A stretch of DNA of 5,408 nucleotides from positions 1 through 5,408 of the forward strand of contig DNBB01000034.1 of assembly GCA_003484685.1 (NCBI GenBank), written 5' to 3'. Below are positions 1-5,408 of the stretch, piece after piece. The notes beneath the pieces are model-generated. The model saw only the letters and a program-made list of their open reading frames with translations. It searched no databases and was not told the origin of the DNA. Origin of the DNA: Candidatus Babelota bacterium (GTDB lineage: Bacteria; Babelota; Babeliae; Babelales; Babelaceae). Position 1 is the stretch's first letter. Every line of letters begins with the position of its first letter. Position numbers and translations under genes: made by a program.

Positions 1-2
1 AC

Positions 3-248
3 AACCTGCTACCCAAGACCAACTATCTGCGAAACTCATTAATCGGCGGCTCATTATTAGGAGCAATTGGTCTCATTGCAGCATACAAGTTTTCAAAAAA
101 AGATCGTTTTCAAACACTCGATCAAACCTGGCGCAGCATACACAGCAAAACTACTTCTGTCTTCAACCAGTACATAAAAAGAAGCAACGCCGTTCAACCA
201 CTGCAGACTATTCAAAACACGACCAAAGCGCTTGAGAACTTAGCGTAA
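3..248 (+). CDS. C-terminal fragment of a hypothetical single-pass membrane protein
   Basis: This frame is open from the window edge to a TAA at 246-248 and gives 81 residues; the start lies upstream of the window. I do not recognise the family. Residues about 13-29 (LIGGSLLGAIGLIAAYKF) form one hydrophobic, glycine-rich helix. It is followed at once by a basic patch (SKKDR) and then a polar, probably helical tail with no Cys, ending in KALENLA. A small-residue helix followed by a charged helical tail recalls YtxH-type membrane proteins, but that is only a resemblance in layout. The other two forward frames give basic, composition-poor peptides, which supports this one. The last 41 bases run antisense to the 3' end of the glycosylase gene. 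The frame is too short for its function to be called. Confidence 0.6.
   Translation, partial: NLLPKTNYLRNSLIGGSLLGAIGLIAAYKFSKKDRFQTLDQTWRSIHSKTTSVFNQYIKRSNAVQPLQTIQNTTKALENLA
208..248. other. Tail-to-tail overlap of two convergent coding regions
   Basis: The forward frame ends with TAA at 246-248 and the glycosylase gene ends with TAG on the minus strand at 208-210. The last 13 codons of each are therefore largely antisense to the other. There is no space for a separate intergenic terminator and I see no hairpin with a T-tract here. Confidence 0.6.
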
Positions 249-1068
249 TAAAACCTTCGTGCTCAAGCTCCGACAAAACCGAACTCACCTCATTAGGTGG
301 ACGACGCAATGCAATTGCAAGCTCTTCAACTGTCTGATTGGGAAGCTCAAGAAGCTGTTTTAAAATACCTCCCCGTACTTGGCGCCGTGATCCTTCAAAC
401 TTACTCTGTTTAGTATACGCAGTACTACGCCGATTATGGTTCCCATACTCTTTCTTAATAAAAACACCCAGGTCCGTCATCGCATAATACCACTCTCGAA
501 CATTGTTCTGTGGCACAAGTACACGCATGGTCTGCAATAACAATGGATCCGCAACTTTCTCCTGCGTAGGAAAAAAGACATAGAGCAAAACGGTCCTAAT
601 ATTGGTTTCAACAAAGAGCGCTGGTTTGTTATATGCATAGGCACATATCGACGCTGCAGTTGCAGGACCAATACCAGGCAGTGCGCATAAGATATCCGGG
701 ATGTCAGGAAGAATACCACCAAAATCATTGACGATAGCGCGCGCTGCATCACGAATATACAGCGCGCGACGATTATATCCAAATCCTTGCCAGGCAGACA
801 AGATCTCAGCGTTTGTTGCCTGAGCAAGCTCATTAAATGTCCCAAATCTTTCAAGGAATATTGGTAACTTTTCAGCTACCCGCTTGGTTTGTGTCTGTTG
901 CAGCATTACTTCCGAAACAAAAACTATATAGGGCGTTATTTGCTCACGCCAGACAAATGAACGCCGCTGCTCTACGTACCATGACCAGAGCCATGTGGAA
1001 AATGCTTCGCACTGCGCCTGAGTTGGCCCGACGCAAACCTCACAAGAAAAACAAGGAACAATACTCAT
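208..1068 (-). CDS. MutY-like A/G-specific adenine glycosylase (HhH-GPD family), lacking the FeS cluster
   Basis: A 286-residue base-excision repair glycosylase, probably removing adenine mispaired with 8-oxoguanine. Residues 51-64 (VSEVMLQQTQTKRV) match the MutY signature, with E53 at the catalytic Glu. Residues 130-138 (LPGIGPATA) are the helix-hairpin-helix loop. The region around 152-160 (FVETNIRTV) aligns with the segment holding the catalytic Asp in MutY, but here the residue is E154. Downstream of AMTDLG (196-201) the four FeS-cluster cysteines are absent; a basic stretch (NRRSTAYTKQSKFEGS, 212-227) follows instead. Residues about 231-286 look like a winged helix (TVEELAIALRRPPNEVSSVL), in place of the NUDIX-like 8-oxoG recognition domain. 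From memory, short MutY-like proteins with an ETN motif and QSKFEGS occur in reduced bacterial lineages, so this is probably a family trait and not decay. The ATG is the only plausible start and has a Shine-Dalgarno site. The first 15 residues carry a Cys cluster. The gene follows the M16 peptidase by 22 bases. Substrate specificity is inferred. Confidence 0.88.
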   Translation of the reverse strand: MSIVPCFSCEVCVGPTQAQCEAFSTWLWSWYVEQRRSFVWREQITPYIVFVSEVMLQQTQTKRVAEKLPIFLERFGTFNELAQATNAEILSAWQGFGYNRRALYIRDAARAIVNDFGGILPDIPDILCALPGIGPATAASICAYAYNKPALFVETNIRTVLLYVFFPTQEKVADPLLLQTMRVLVPQNNVREWYYAMTDLGVFIKKEYGNHNRRSTAYTKQSKFEGSRRQVRGGILKQLLELPNQTVEELAIALRRPPNEVSSVLSELEHEGFITLSSQALWSCFE

Positions 1069-1078
1069 GCCAATGAAT

Positions 1079-1085
1079 TCCTCTT
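1079..1085 (-). promoter_or_regulatory. Ribosome binding site of the MutY-like gene
   Basis: On the minus strand AAGAGGA lies ten bases before the ATG at 1066-1068, in the 22-base gap after the M16 stop codon (TAG, 1091-1093). It supports the start that includes the Cys-rich N-terminal extension. The same heptamer precedes the gene at 5271. Confidence 0.7.
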
Positions 1086-1090
1086 ACTCG

Positions 1091-3709
1091 CTAAAAACGC
1101 CCAACACGAATGGTAACTAATTCGTCTGGACGCAGAACTTCCGCTACTGCCGCAACCACGTTTTGGCGCGAAACCAAGGCAAGCTGCTCGGCACGGTTTT
1201 GATAATAATCCTTAGGAAAACCATATCGATCTAAAAGTAAGAATGTAGCAGCCGTTTGCTTTTGCGAAGCAAAATTATCAACATACGAATTCACTAGCGC
1301 GCGACGTGCCTCTTCCAGTTCTTCATCAGTTACCGTCAAAGCTCCGGCAGCCATCACCTCAATAATTTTTTGCTCAGCTTCTTTCAGACGATCGCCCGAG
1401 ATGTAAGATTTGATAAAGACCATGCCCGGCTCTTGTGACGCACCGGCTAACAACGAACCACTGATTGAGTAAAATAGTCCACTAGATTCACGCAACGCAA
1501 ATAGCCGTGAGCTCATTGAGCCAAGCACCCCACCTGAAAAAATTTGATCAAACAATAAGAGTGCATCAAAGCGTGTATCTCGACGTTGCACCGAAAGCCC
1601 CGCATAGGCCAGGACGTATTGATCCCGTGCTCGATCAACAACATGCTCACGCGCCGCAACTGGCGCAATTGGAGGAAAAACAAAATCAGCTACTTCTGTG
1701 CCACGCCATGAGCCGAAGGTCTCTTCGAGCAATGCAGGCAAATCAATTTCAGAAAAATCACCCACAACCGCCAAACGCGCGCCTTGTGGAGACATGTACG
1801 CCTGATATGCCGCCAAAATATCTTCCTTACTCAAAGCTGTAATAGCCGCCTTGGTACCCATGCTATTTTGTGCATACGGATGCCGTTGATACACCTGTTC
1901 GCGCGCAACCTGGCCAACAAATTCCGATGGCGTATCCCAGAATAGCTGCAACTGCGCAAGCATCTGCTCACGGACTCGTTCAATTGAATCATCCGCAAAG
2001 GCAGGCTCTAAAAGCAATTCACGAAAAAGCGCAAATCCTTGTTGGGCGTCACGCGCCAGCATCGAAAAGCCAAATTGACCAGGGAAGGCATTAAATTCCA
2101 TCCCCATAGATTCAAGCGTCTGAGCGATCTGAGAACCGGTACGATGCAACGTCCCTTCTTCAAGCAGATCTGCCATCATCATGTACATACCCTGCTTGTC
2201 GGGTGCATCGTAATAGTGCTTAGCTTTGAGATTTAAAATACAATCGATCTTGCCTATGTCTGCACGATGATATGCAAACACCTTGATACCATTGGAGAGC
2301 ATAAACTCATCGGCAATCGGATACGAAAACTTAGGCGCCGGTTTGGGTTCTACAGAGAGGGCATATCTTGCTTCCTCAACTTCAGCTTCACGTCCAATGG
2401 TGCCTAAAATGCGCGCATCTTCGGCATCACTAACCACCTGCCGCTGCATCCACAGAGTTGTGTCCTCAGCGCCCAATGGCAAGACTGCGCCAGTATGCAC
2501 CATCTTCGCAGAGAAGGCATTACGACACAAAGTCATAATATCCGAACGCACCTGATCCTGCGGATATGCAAGATAATTCTCCAAATAGGTTTCATCTTGA
2601 GTCGCTGTAAACATCTTACCCAGCAAGGAGGCTACCTTGTGGCCGTTCTCACCAAGCGAAAGGAAATCAACTTCAGTTTTGCGCACGGCACGCGCAAGCT
2701 CTTGGTCTGTAAATCCTTGGCTAACAAACCGTTCAATCTCTTCCTGGACGATTTGAGCAATTTGCGCCATAGCTTCGTGCGAAATCGGCTGCACATACAA
2801 GAAAAAGACGCCGTGCTGAAAAAGATCGTGCACAAATGATTGAACCTCAGTCGCCAAGCCAAGCTCTACCACCAACTTTTGGTACAGTCGGCAACCGCGG
2901 CCTGCACCCAGCATCCATGAAATAAGATCTAACAAATATTCTTTTTTCGCCTCAACACCGGGAACAATCCAAGCAAAAAGCTGCAACGGCTGTTCAATTT
3001 CTCGATAAATCGTGGTATTGGTTGCAACCATGTCATATGAGTGGTACAACTCTGGGCGCTCAACTGCATGTGAAGGAATATGACCGAATGATTTTTCTGC
3101 CTGTGCAAAGACTTCATCTGCATCAACAGCACCGACAACCACCAATGTCGCATTATTCGGCGCATAGAACGTTTTGTAAAACGCACGCAATTCATCAGAA
3201 GACAACTTCCACAAATCCTGCTTATATCCTATAATTGGCCGGCCATAGGGATGATCAGGAAAAATTGCAGACATCATTCGCTCAACAAGCGTAGAGAAAT
3301 AGTCATCGTTGTACATCTTTATTTCTTGTACAACGGCCTTAAGCTCCGAATTAAGATGTTCCTGTTTAAACGAAACGCTAGTCATACAATCGGCAAATAC
3401 CGGAAAAAACTCATGCCAATGCTGCGCCGGCGTATCAAAAAGATATCCCGTGTAATCGTACGATGTAAACGCGTTACACGAACCAGAAAGTCGATGGGTC
3501 AGGACATTGATATCCGATTCGCTCAGCTGCTTAGTCCCTTTAAATATCATATGCTCAATAAGATGTGCAATGCCATACTGCCCAGCACGCTCATCACGCG
3601 AACCAACTCGATACCAGAGCTGCATAGAAACTTTAGGCACAATCGTATGGGGAACTACCAAAACCTCTAAGCCGTTTTCTAAACGCTTACGCACAACATG
3701 AAACTGCAT
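1091..3709 (-). CDS. M16-family zinc metallopeptidase with fused active and inactive halves
   Basis: An 872-residue M16 (pitrilysin/processing-peptidase family) protein that would degrade or process peptides inside a closing chamber. The N-terminal half (about 5-230) has the inverted zinc motif HLIEH at 49-53 (H49, E52, H53), and E129 in QEIKMYNDD at the spacing expected for the third metal ligand. Residues about 240-430 are the second fold repeat, with the typical RLYQKLVVELGLA segment near 274. The C-terminal half begins near 460 (KFSYPIADEFMLSNGIKVF). There the zinc motif is replaced by M510, A513 and D514, so this half is non-catalytic. It keeps the substrate-side SSRLF (733-737) and GLFYS (744-748) elements. 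Fused active plus inactive halves are normal for long M16 proteins. The protein starts directly in the fold; an in-frame TAA at 3728-3730 excludes a longer N-terminus, so there is no signal peptide and it is probably cytoplasmic. It is first in the leftward unit, with a GGGAG ribosome site. Confidence 0.96.
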   Translation of the reverse strand: MQFHVVRKRLENGLEVLVVPHTIVPKVSMQLWYRVGSRDERAGQYGIAHLIEHMIFKGTKQLSESDINVLTHRLSGSCNAFTSYDYTGYLFDTPAQHWHEFFPVFADCMTSVSFKQEHLNSELKAVVQEIKMYNDDYFSTLVERMMSAIFPDHPYGRPIIGYKQDLWKLSSDELRAFYKTFYAPNNATLVVVGAVDADEVFAQAEKSFGHIPSHAVERPELYHSYDMVATNTTIYREIEQPLQLFAWIVPGVEAKKEYLLDLISWMLGAGRGCRLYQKLVVELGLATEVQSFVHDLFQHGVFFLYVQPISHEAMAQIAQIVQEEIERFVSQGFTDQELARAVRKTEVDFLSLGENGHKVASLLGKMFTATQDETYLENYLAYPQDQVRSDIMTLCRNAFSAKMVHTGAVLPLGAEDTTLWMQRQVVSDAEDARILGTIGREAEVEEARYALSVEPKPAPKFSYPIADEFMLSNGIKVFAYHRADIGKIDCILNLKAKHYYDAPDKQGMYMMMADLLEEGTLHRTGSQIAQTLESMGMEFNAFPGQFGFSMLARDAQQGFALFRELLLEPAFADDSIERVREQMLAQLQLFWDTPSEFVGQVAREQVYQRHPYAQNSMGTKAAITALSKEDILAAYQAYMSPQGARLAVVGDFSEIDLPALLEETFGSWRGTEVADFVFPPIAPVAAREHVVDRARDQYVLAYAGLSVQRRDTRFDALLLFDQIFSGGVLGSMSSRLFALRESSGLFYSISGSLLAGASQEPGMVFIKSYISGDRLKEAEQKIIEVMAAGALTVTDEELEEARRALVNSYVDNFASQKQTAATFLLLDRYGFPKDYYQNRAEQLALVSRQNVVAAVAEVLRPDELVTIRVGRF

Positions 3710-3715
3710 GAAAAA

Positions 3716-3720
3716 CTCCC
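3716..3720 (-). promoter_or_regulatory. Ribosome binding site of the M16 peptidase gene
   Basis: On the minus strand GGGAG lies six bases before the ATG at 3707-3709. Together with an in-frame TAA at 3728-3730, it fixes this start and rules out an N-terminal extension carrying a signal peptide. Confidence 0.75.
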
Positions 3721-3744
3721 AAAAACTTTATATCACCAGTTGCC

Positions 3745-3753
3745 AGTATAACA
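3745..3753 (-). promoter_or_regulatory. Probable extended -10 promoter for the M16 - glycosylase unit
   Basis: Read on the minus strand this is TGTTATACT: a TATACT -10 hexamer (five of six matches to TATAAT) directly preceded by the TGN extension. Transcription would start near 3738, giving a leader of about 28 bases. No good -35 lies at 16-18 bases; TCGACA is present but only 14 bases away. An extended -10 promoter can work without a strong -35. The assignment is by motif only. Confidence 0.5.
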
Positions 3754-3795
3754 GAGCTTTCCTTTGTCGACGATGCAACATAACCATCTGCAAAT

Positions 3796-3813
3796 CACGC
3801 ACACTATTGCGTG
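3796..3813 (+). repeat. Perfect 6-bp inverted repeat, possible operator
   Basis: CACGCA (3796-3801) and TGCGTG (3808-3813) are exact reverse complements separated by six bases. The repeat has no T-tract after it, so it is not a terminator. It overlaps the candidate -35 of the phosphatase promoter, which suits an operator for a dimeric regulator. A 6-bp repeat can also arise by chance. Confidence 0.35.
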
Positions 3814-3836
3814 CTGAAAGGTGTAATCGGTATACT
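3807..3836 (+). promoter_or_regulatory. Possible promoter of the phosphatase unit
   Basis: TATACT at 3831-3836 matches the -10 consensus at five of six positions. A weak TTGCGT at 3807-3812 lies 18 bases upstream as a candidate -35. Transcription would begin near 3843, giving a very A+T-rich leader of about 30 bases before the ATG at 3874. The -35 falls in the right arm of an inverted repeat, so a regulator bound there could block it. Confidence 0.42.
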
Positions 3837-3862
3837 GTTTATATAAAAAATATAAAATAAAT

Positions 3863-3866
3863 GGAG
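3863..3866 (+). promoter_or_regulatory. Ribosome binding site of the phosphatase gene
   Basis: GGAG is seven bases upstream of the ATG at 3874. The ATG at 3861, just before it, is in another frame and is not the start. Confidence 0.7.
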
Positions 3867-3873
3867 CCTAGGC

Positions 3874-5259
3874 ATGAAACCAAAAAGCTACGTATTACCC
3901 AAAATCCTGTCAATCTTTATGGCGCTGTTTCCTCAAATGTATGCAAATGGGGGCGACTATCTAGATCGTTTTGAAAATGTTGCCGAACAGTTAAATCGAC
4001 TGATGGAAGAAAATTATGATGAGCAAAAAACTAAAAACAATACTTCCTGCGCGCCTGACACAGAAGAAGATGAGGATAACCAACTTTCAGAATACGAAGA
4101 CTTTTCGGAATCAAAAAAAGATTTTGACTACAAAAAAGAGATGCTCAGATTAAGCAATGCAGAACACTACATCATTTTTCAAAAAATCGTGGTGCCTAAA
4201 AATAGCACCATCTTTGTAAAAGGCGATATTCATGGGGACGAAAAAACAATTCCGGCGCTCATAACTGCACTAAAAAACAAGCAGCTTATGAACAAAGACT
4301 TAATCCTTGCAGACGACGCATATATCATCTTTTTGGGTGATTACATCGATCGCGGACCAAACAGCTTAGAAGTAATCCGCCAGGTAACAGAACTCAAACA
4401 AAAAAATCCAAAAAATGTTTTTTTACTGCGCGGCAACCACGAAACAAAACTTTTTCTGACCGGCTCAAAAGGCAAAAAAGATCACAATTCTATTGCCAGT
4501 CAACTCAAAAGACTTCCTTCAAAATATACGGCTAATCACCAAACGCACAAAGCAAAAATCAAGCGTATTCTGCTCGAGCTACAAGAAGCATTTTCTTTTA
4601 TGCCACAGATACTCTTTTTGGGCTATGAAGACGAAATGCAAGACCAAACGCATTACACGGCCTTGCTGCACGGAGGGATCCCTGCCATACCACAATTCTC
4701 AAACCCTATTTACCAAAGTGCCCCCGAAAAAATTTCCCGAGATATACTGCATCTAACAGACGGCTCAGACGCCATCAAAAAACTTCTCAACAACCCATCC
4801 CTGGAAGGACTTGATATTTTTGAACTCAGGCTCTTTGCAAACGAGAGAAACATCATGACCTATGTCAGTCCGTACCTCTGGAATGACTTTTTACCAACAG
4901 AAGATATCACACAAGACCAAATAACCGTACCGAACAAAAAACGGGGGCCTCAAATCTGGGCTGTTAACAAAACAGATACACTCAAGTGGCTAAAAAATAT
5001 ATCGACCGCCAAAAATTTCGTACACTTTATTATTCGTGGGCATCAACAATCTCCCCGAAATCTTTTTGAAAAACAGGGCCAAGAGGGCGTCGCCCTTCGC
5101 TGGAATGGGCGCGTCATAACGCTTGATTATTCACCTCGAGTTAAGGGCTTTCGAGCAAAACACGATGTCTCTCTTGTCCTTAAACCAAATCCAAAAAATA
5201 AACGGCAGCTATTTGCAATCAAAATTCTTCGACTACCTCTCAAAAAAACAATCGCTTAA
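3874..5259 (+). CDS. Exported PPP-family (eukaryotic-type) serine/threonine protein phosphatase
   Basis: A 461-residue metallophosphoesterase expected to dephosphorylate Ser/Thr using two metals. Residues 1-24 look like a signal peptide: a basic start, a hydrophobic core (ILSIFMALF), and cleavage after MYA. Residues about 25-95 form a polar, acidic linker (TEEDEDNQLSEYEDF). The PPP motifs then follow in order: GDIHG 117-121 (D118, H120), GDYIDRG 155-161 (D156, R160), LLRGNHE 184-190 (N188, H189), HGGIP 266-270 (H266), LWND 335-338 matching the LLWSDP box, KKRG with R357 matching the second phosphate-binding Arg of PP1, RGHQ 388-391 (H390), and RVITLDYSPRVKG near 413-425 matching the loop before the C-terminus. 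The complete set suggests an active enzyme. HGG and the LWSDP-like box point to the eukaryotic PPP type, unlike lambda-phosphatase-type enzymes. Spacings are longer than in PP1, notably between HGG and LWND. The gene looks more A-rich than its leftward neighbours. A role on host proteins is possible but inferred. Confidence 0.93.
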   Translation: MKPKSYVLPKILSIFMALFPQMYANGGDYLDRFENVAEQLNRLMEENYDEQKTKNNTSCAPDTEEDEDNQLSEYEDFSESKKDFDYKKEMLRLSNAEHYIIFQKIVVPKNSTIFVKGDIHGDEKTIPALITALKNKQLMNKDLILADDAYIIFLGDYIDRGPNSLEVIRQVTELKQKNPKNVFLLRGNHETKLFLTGSKGKKDHNSIASQLKRLPSKYTANHQTHKAKIKRILLELQEAFSFMPQILFLGYEDEMQDQTHYTALLHGGIPAIPQFSNPIYQSAPEKISRDILHLTDGSDAIKKLLNNPSLEGLDIFELRLFANERNIMTYVSPYLWNDFLPTEDITQDQITVPNKKRGPQIWAVNKTDTLKWLKNISTAKNFVHFIIRGHQQSPRNLFEKQGQEGVALRWNGRVITLDYSPRVKGFRAKHDVSLVLKPNPKNKRQLFAIKILRLPLKKTIA

Positions 5260-5264
5260 GAGGA
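5258..5264 (+). promoter_or_regulatory. Ribosome binding site overlapping the phosphatase stop codon
   Basis: AAGAGGA shares two bases with the TAA at 5257-5259 and stands six bases before the ATG at 5271. The overlap suggests that translation of the downstream exported protein is coupled to that of the phosphatase. Confidence 0.7.
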
Positions 5265-5270
5265 ACCTTT

Positions 5271-5408
5271 ATGAAAATAAAAAACACGCCCAAAAGCCTT
5301 GCAGTGCTGTTCCTGCTGCTAACCCCATCCACATTCTTGCTGGCGCTTGAGTCGGGCAAGCGAGGAACTAAACGGCCACGTGCAGATCTAGAGACAAAAC
5401 AAATAAAC
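5271..5408 (+). CDS. N-terminal fragment of an exported protein of unknown function
   Basis: The first 46 codons of a gene cut by the window edge; the frame is open to the last base. The start is well supported: an AAGAGGA ribosome site at 5258-5264 sits six bases upstream of the ATG, and the phosphatase gene ends only 11 bases before it. Residues 1-25 form a convincing signal peptide, with a basic start (MKIKNTPK), a hydrophobic core (LAVLFLLL) and likely cleavage after A25 (TFLLA). The predicted mature protein begins with LESGKRGTKRPRADLETK. It is strongly basic and contains KRPR, a pattern that fits a monopartite nuclear localisation signal, although short basic stretches are common by chance. 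Close spacing suggests co-transcription with the phosphatase. No domain is visible in this fragment and I do not assign a function. Confidence 0.75.
   Translation, partial: MKIKNTPKSLAVLFLLLTPSTFLLALESGKRGTKRPRADLETKQIN

Noticed and set aside
3..248. Firm assignment of the first fragment as a YtxH-family protein
   Set aside because: Only the helix-plus-charged-tail layout agrees. No diagnostic sequence is present in the fragment.
230..268. A 7-bp inverted repeat (GCTTGAG and CTCAAGC) near the convergent gene ends, as a possible terminator
   Set aside because: The loop is 25 bases long, no T-tract follows on either strand, and it lies within coding sequence of both genes.
208..1068. The glycosylase gene as a decaying pseudogene, because of the missing FeS cysteines and Asp to Glu change
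   Set aside because: The frame is intact, the MutY signature and HhH loop are preserved, and the replaced segments look organised, which fits a distinct subfamily better.
837..1076. Forward open frame of 79 codons antisense to the glycosylase
   Set aside because: It is a shadow of the real gene: no ribosome site, no recognisable motif, and the opposite strand has clear family motifs.
2495..2839. Forward open frame of 114 codons inside the M16 gene
   Set aside because: It is antisense to a strongly supported peptidase gene and shows no domain or start signal.
3251..3670. Forward open frame of 139 codons opposite the M16 active-site region
   Set aside because: The translation is basic and lacks any motif, while the opposite strand encodes the HLIEH zinc site.
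3838..3860. A+T-rich run (TATATAAA and TATAAAAT-like) as a second -10 element
   Set aside because: Transcription from it would start at or within the ribosome site, leaving too short a leader. TATACT at 3831 is better placed.
4493..4756. Second forward open frame of 87 codons within the phosphatase gene
   Set aside because: It is out of frame with a gene whose catalytic motifs lie on both sides of it.
5123..5350. Open frame of 75 codons bridging the phosphatase end and the last gene
   Set aside because: It overlaps the phosphatase C-terminus in another frame and lacks a ribosome site. The frame starting at 5271 has a good site and a signal peptide.

Overview
The window holds five protein genes and almost no non-coding DNA. 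The longest gene-free stretch is the 164-base divergent region 3710-3873. I see no tRNA, rRNA, CRISPR array or insertion sequence. The genes are bacterial: short leaders, Shine-Dalgarno sites, tight spacing, and Sec-type signal peptides on the rightward genes. A secreted eukaryotic-type protein phosphatase beside a second secreted protein, plus a stripped-down MutY-like glycosylase, would fit a host-associated or reduced-genome lineage such as Candidatus Dependentiae (TM6). That assignment is inference from gene content; nothing here proves it.

Layout, left to right. (1) Positions 3-248, + strand: the C-terminal end of an unrecognised protein with one glycine-rich membrane helix. (2) 208-1068, - strand: an HhH-GPD base-excision glycosylase of MutY type that lacks the C-terminal [4Fe-4S] cysteines, has Glu in place of the catalytic Asp, and ends in a winged-helix-like domain instead of a NUDIX-like one. 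Its 3' end overlaps gene 1 by 41 bases, tail to tail. (3) 1091-3709, - strand: an 872-residue M16 zinc peptidase made of an active half and a catalytically dead half. It lies 22 bases upstream of the glycosylase gene and probably shares its transcript. (4) 3710-3873: a divergent control region with a TATACT-type -10 element on each strand and a perfect 6-bp inverted repeat. (5) 3874-5259, + strand: a signal-peptide-bearing PPP-family Ser/Thr phosphatase with the full eukaryotic-type catalytic set. (6) 5271-5408, + strand: the first 46 codons of another exported protein, cut by the window edge. Its ribosome site overlaps the phosphatase stop codon.

There are thus two divergent units. The leftward one (peptidase then glycosylase) looks like cytoplasmic protein turnover and DNA repair, with no obvious functional link between the two. 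The rightward one (phosphatase plus small exported protein) looks like a secreted module, and is the most interesting part. If the organism is intracellular, the phosphatase is a credible candidate for acting on host phosphoproteins.
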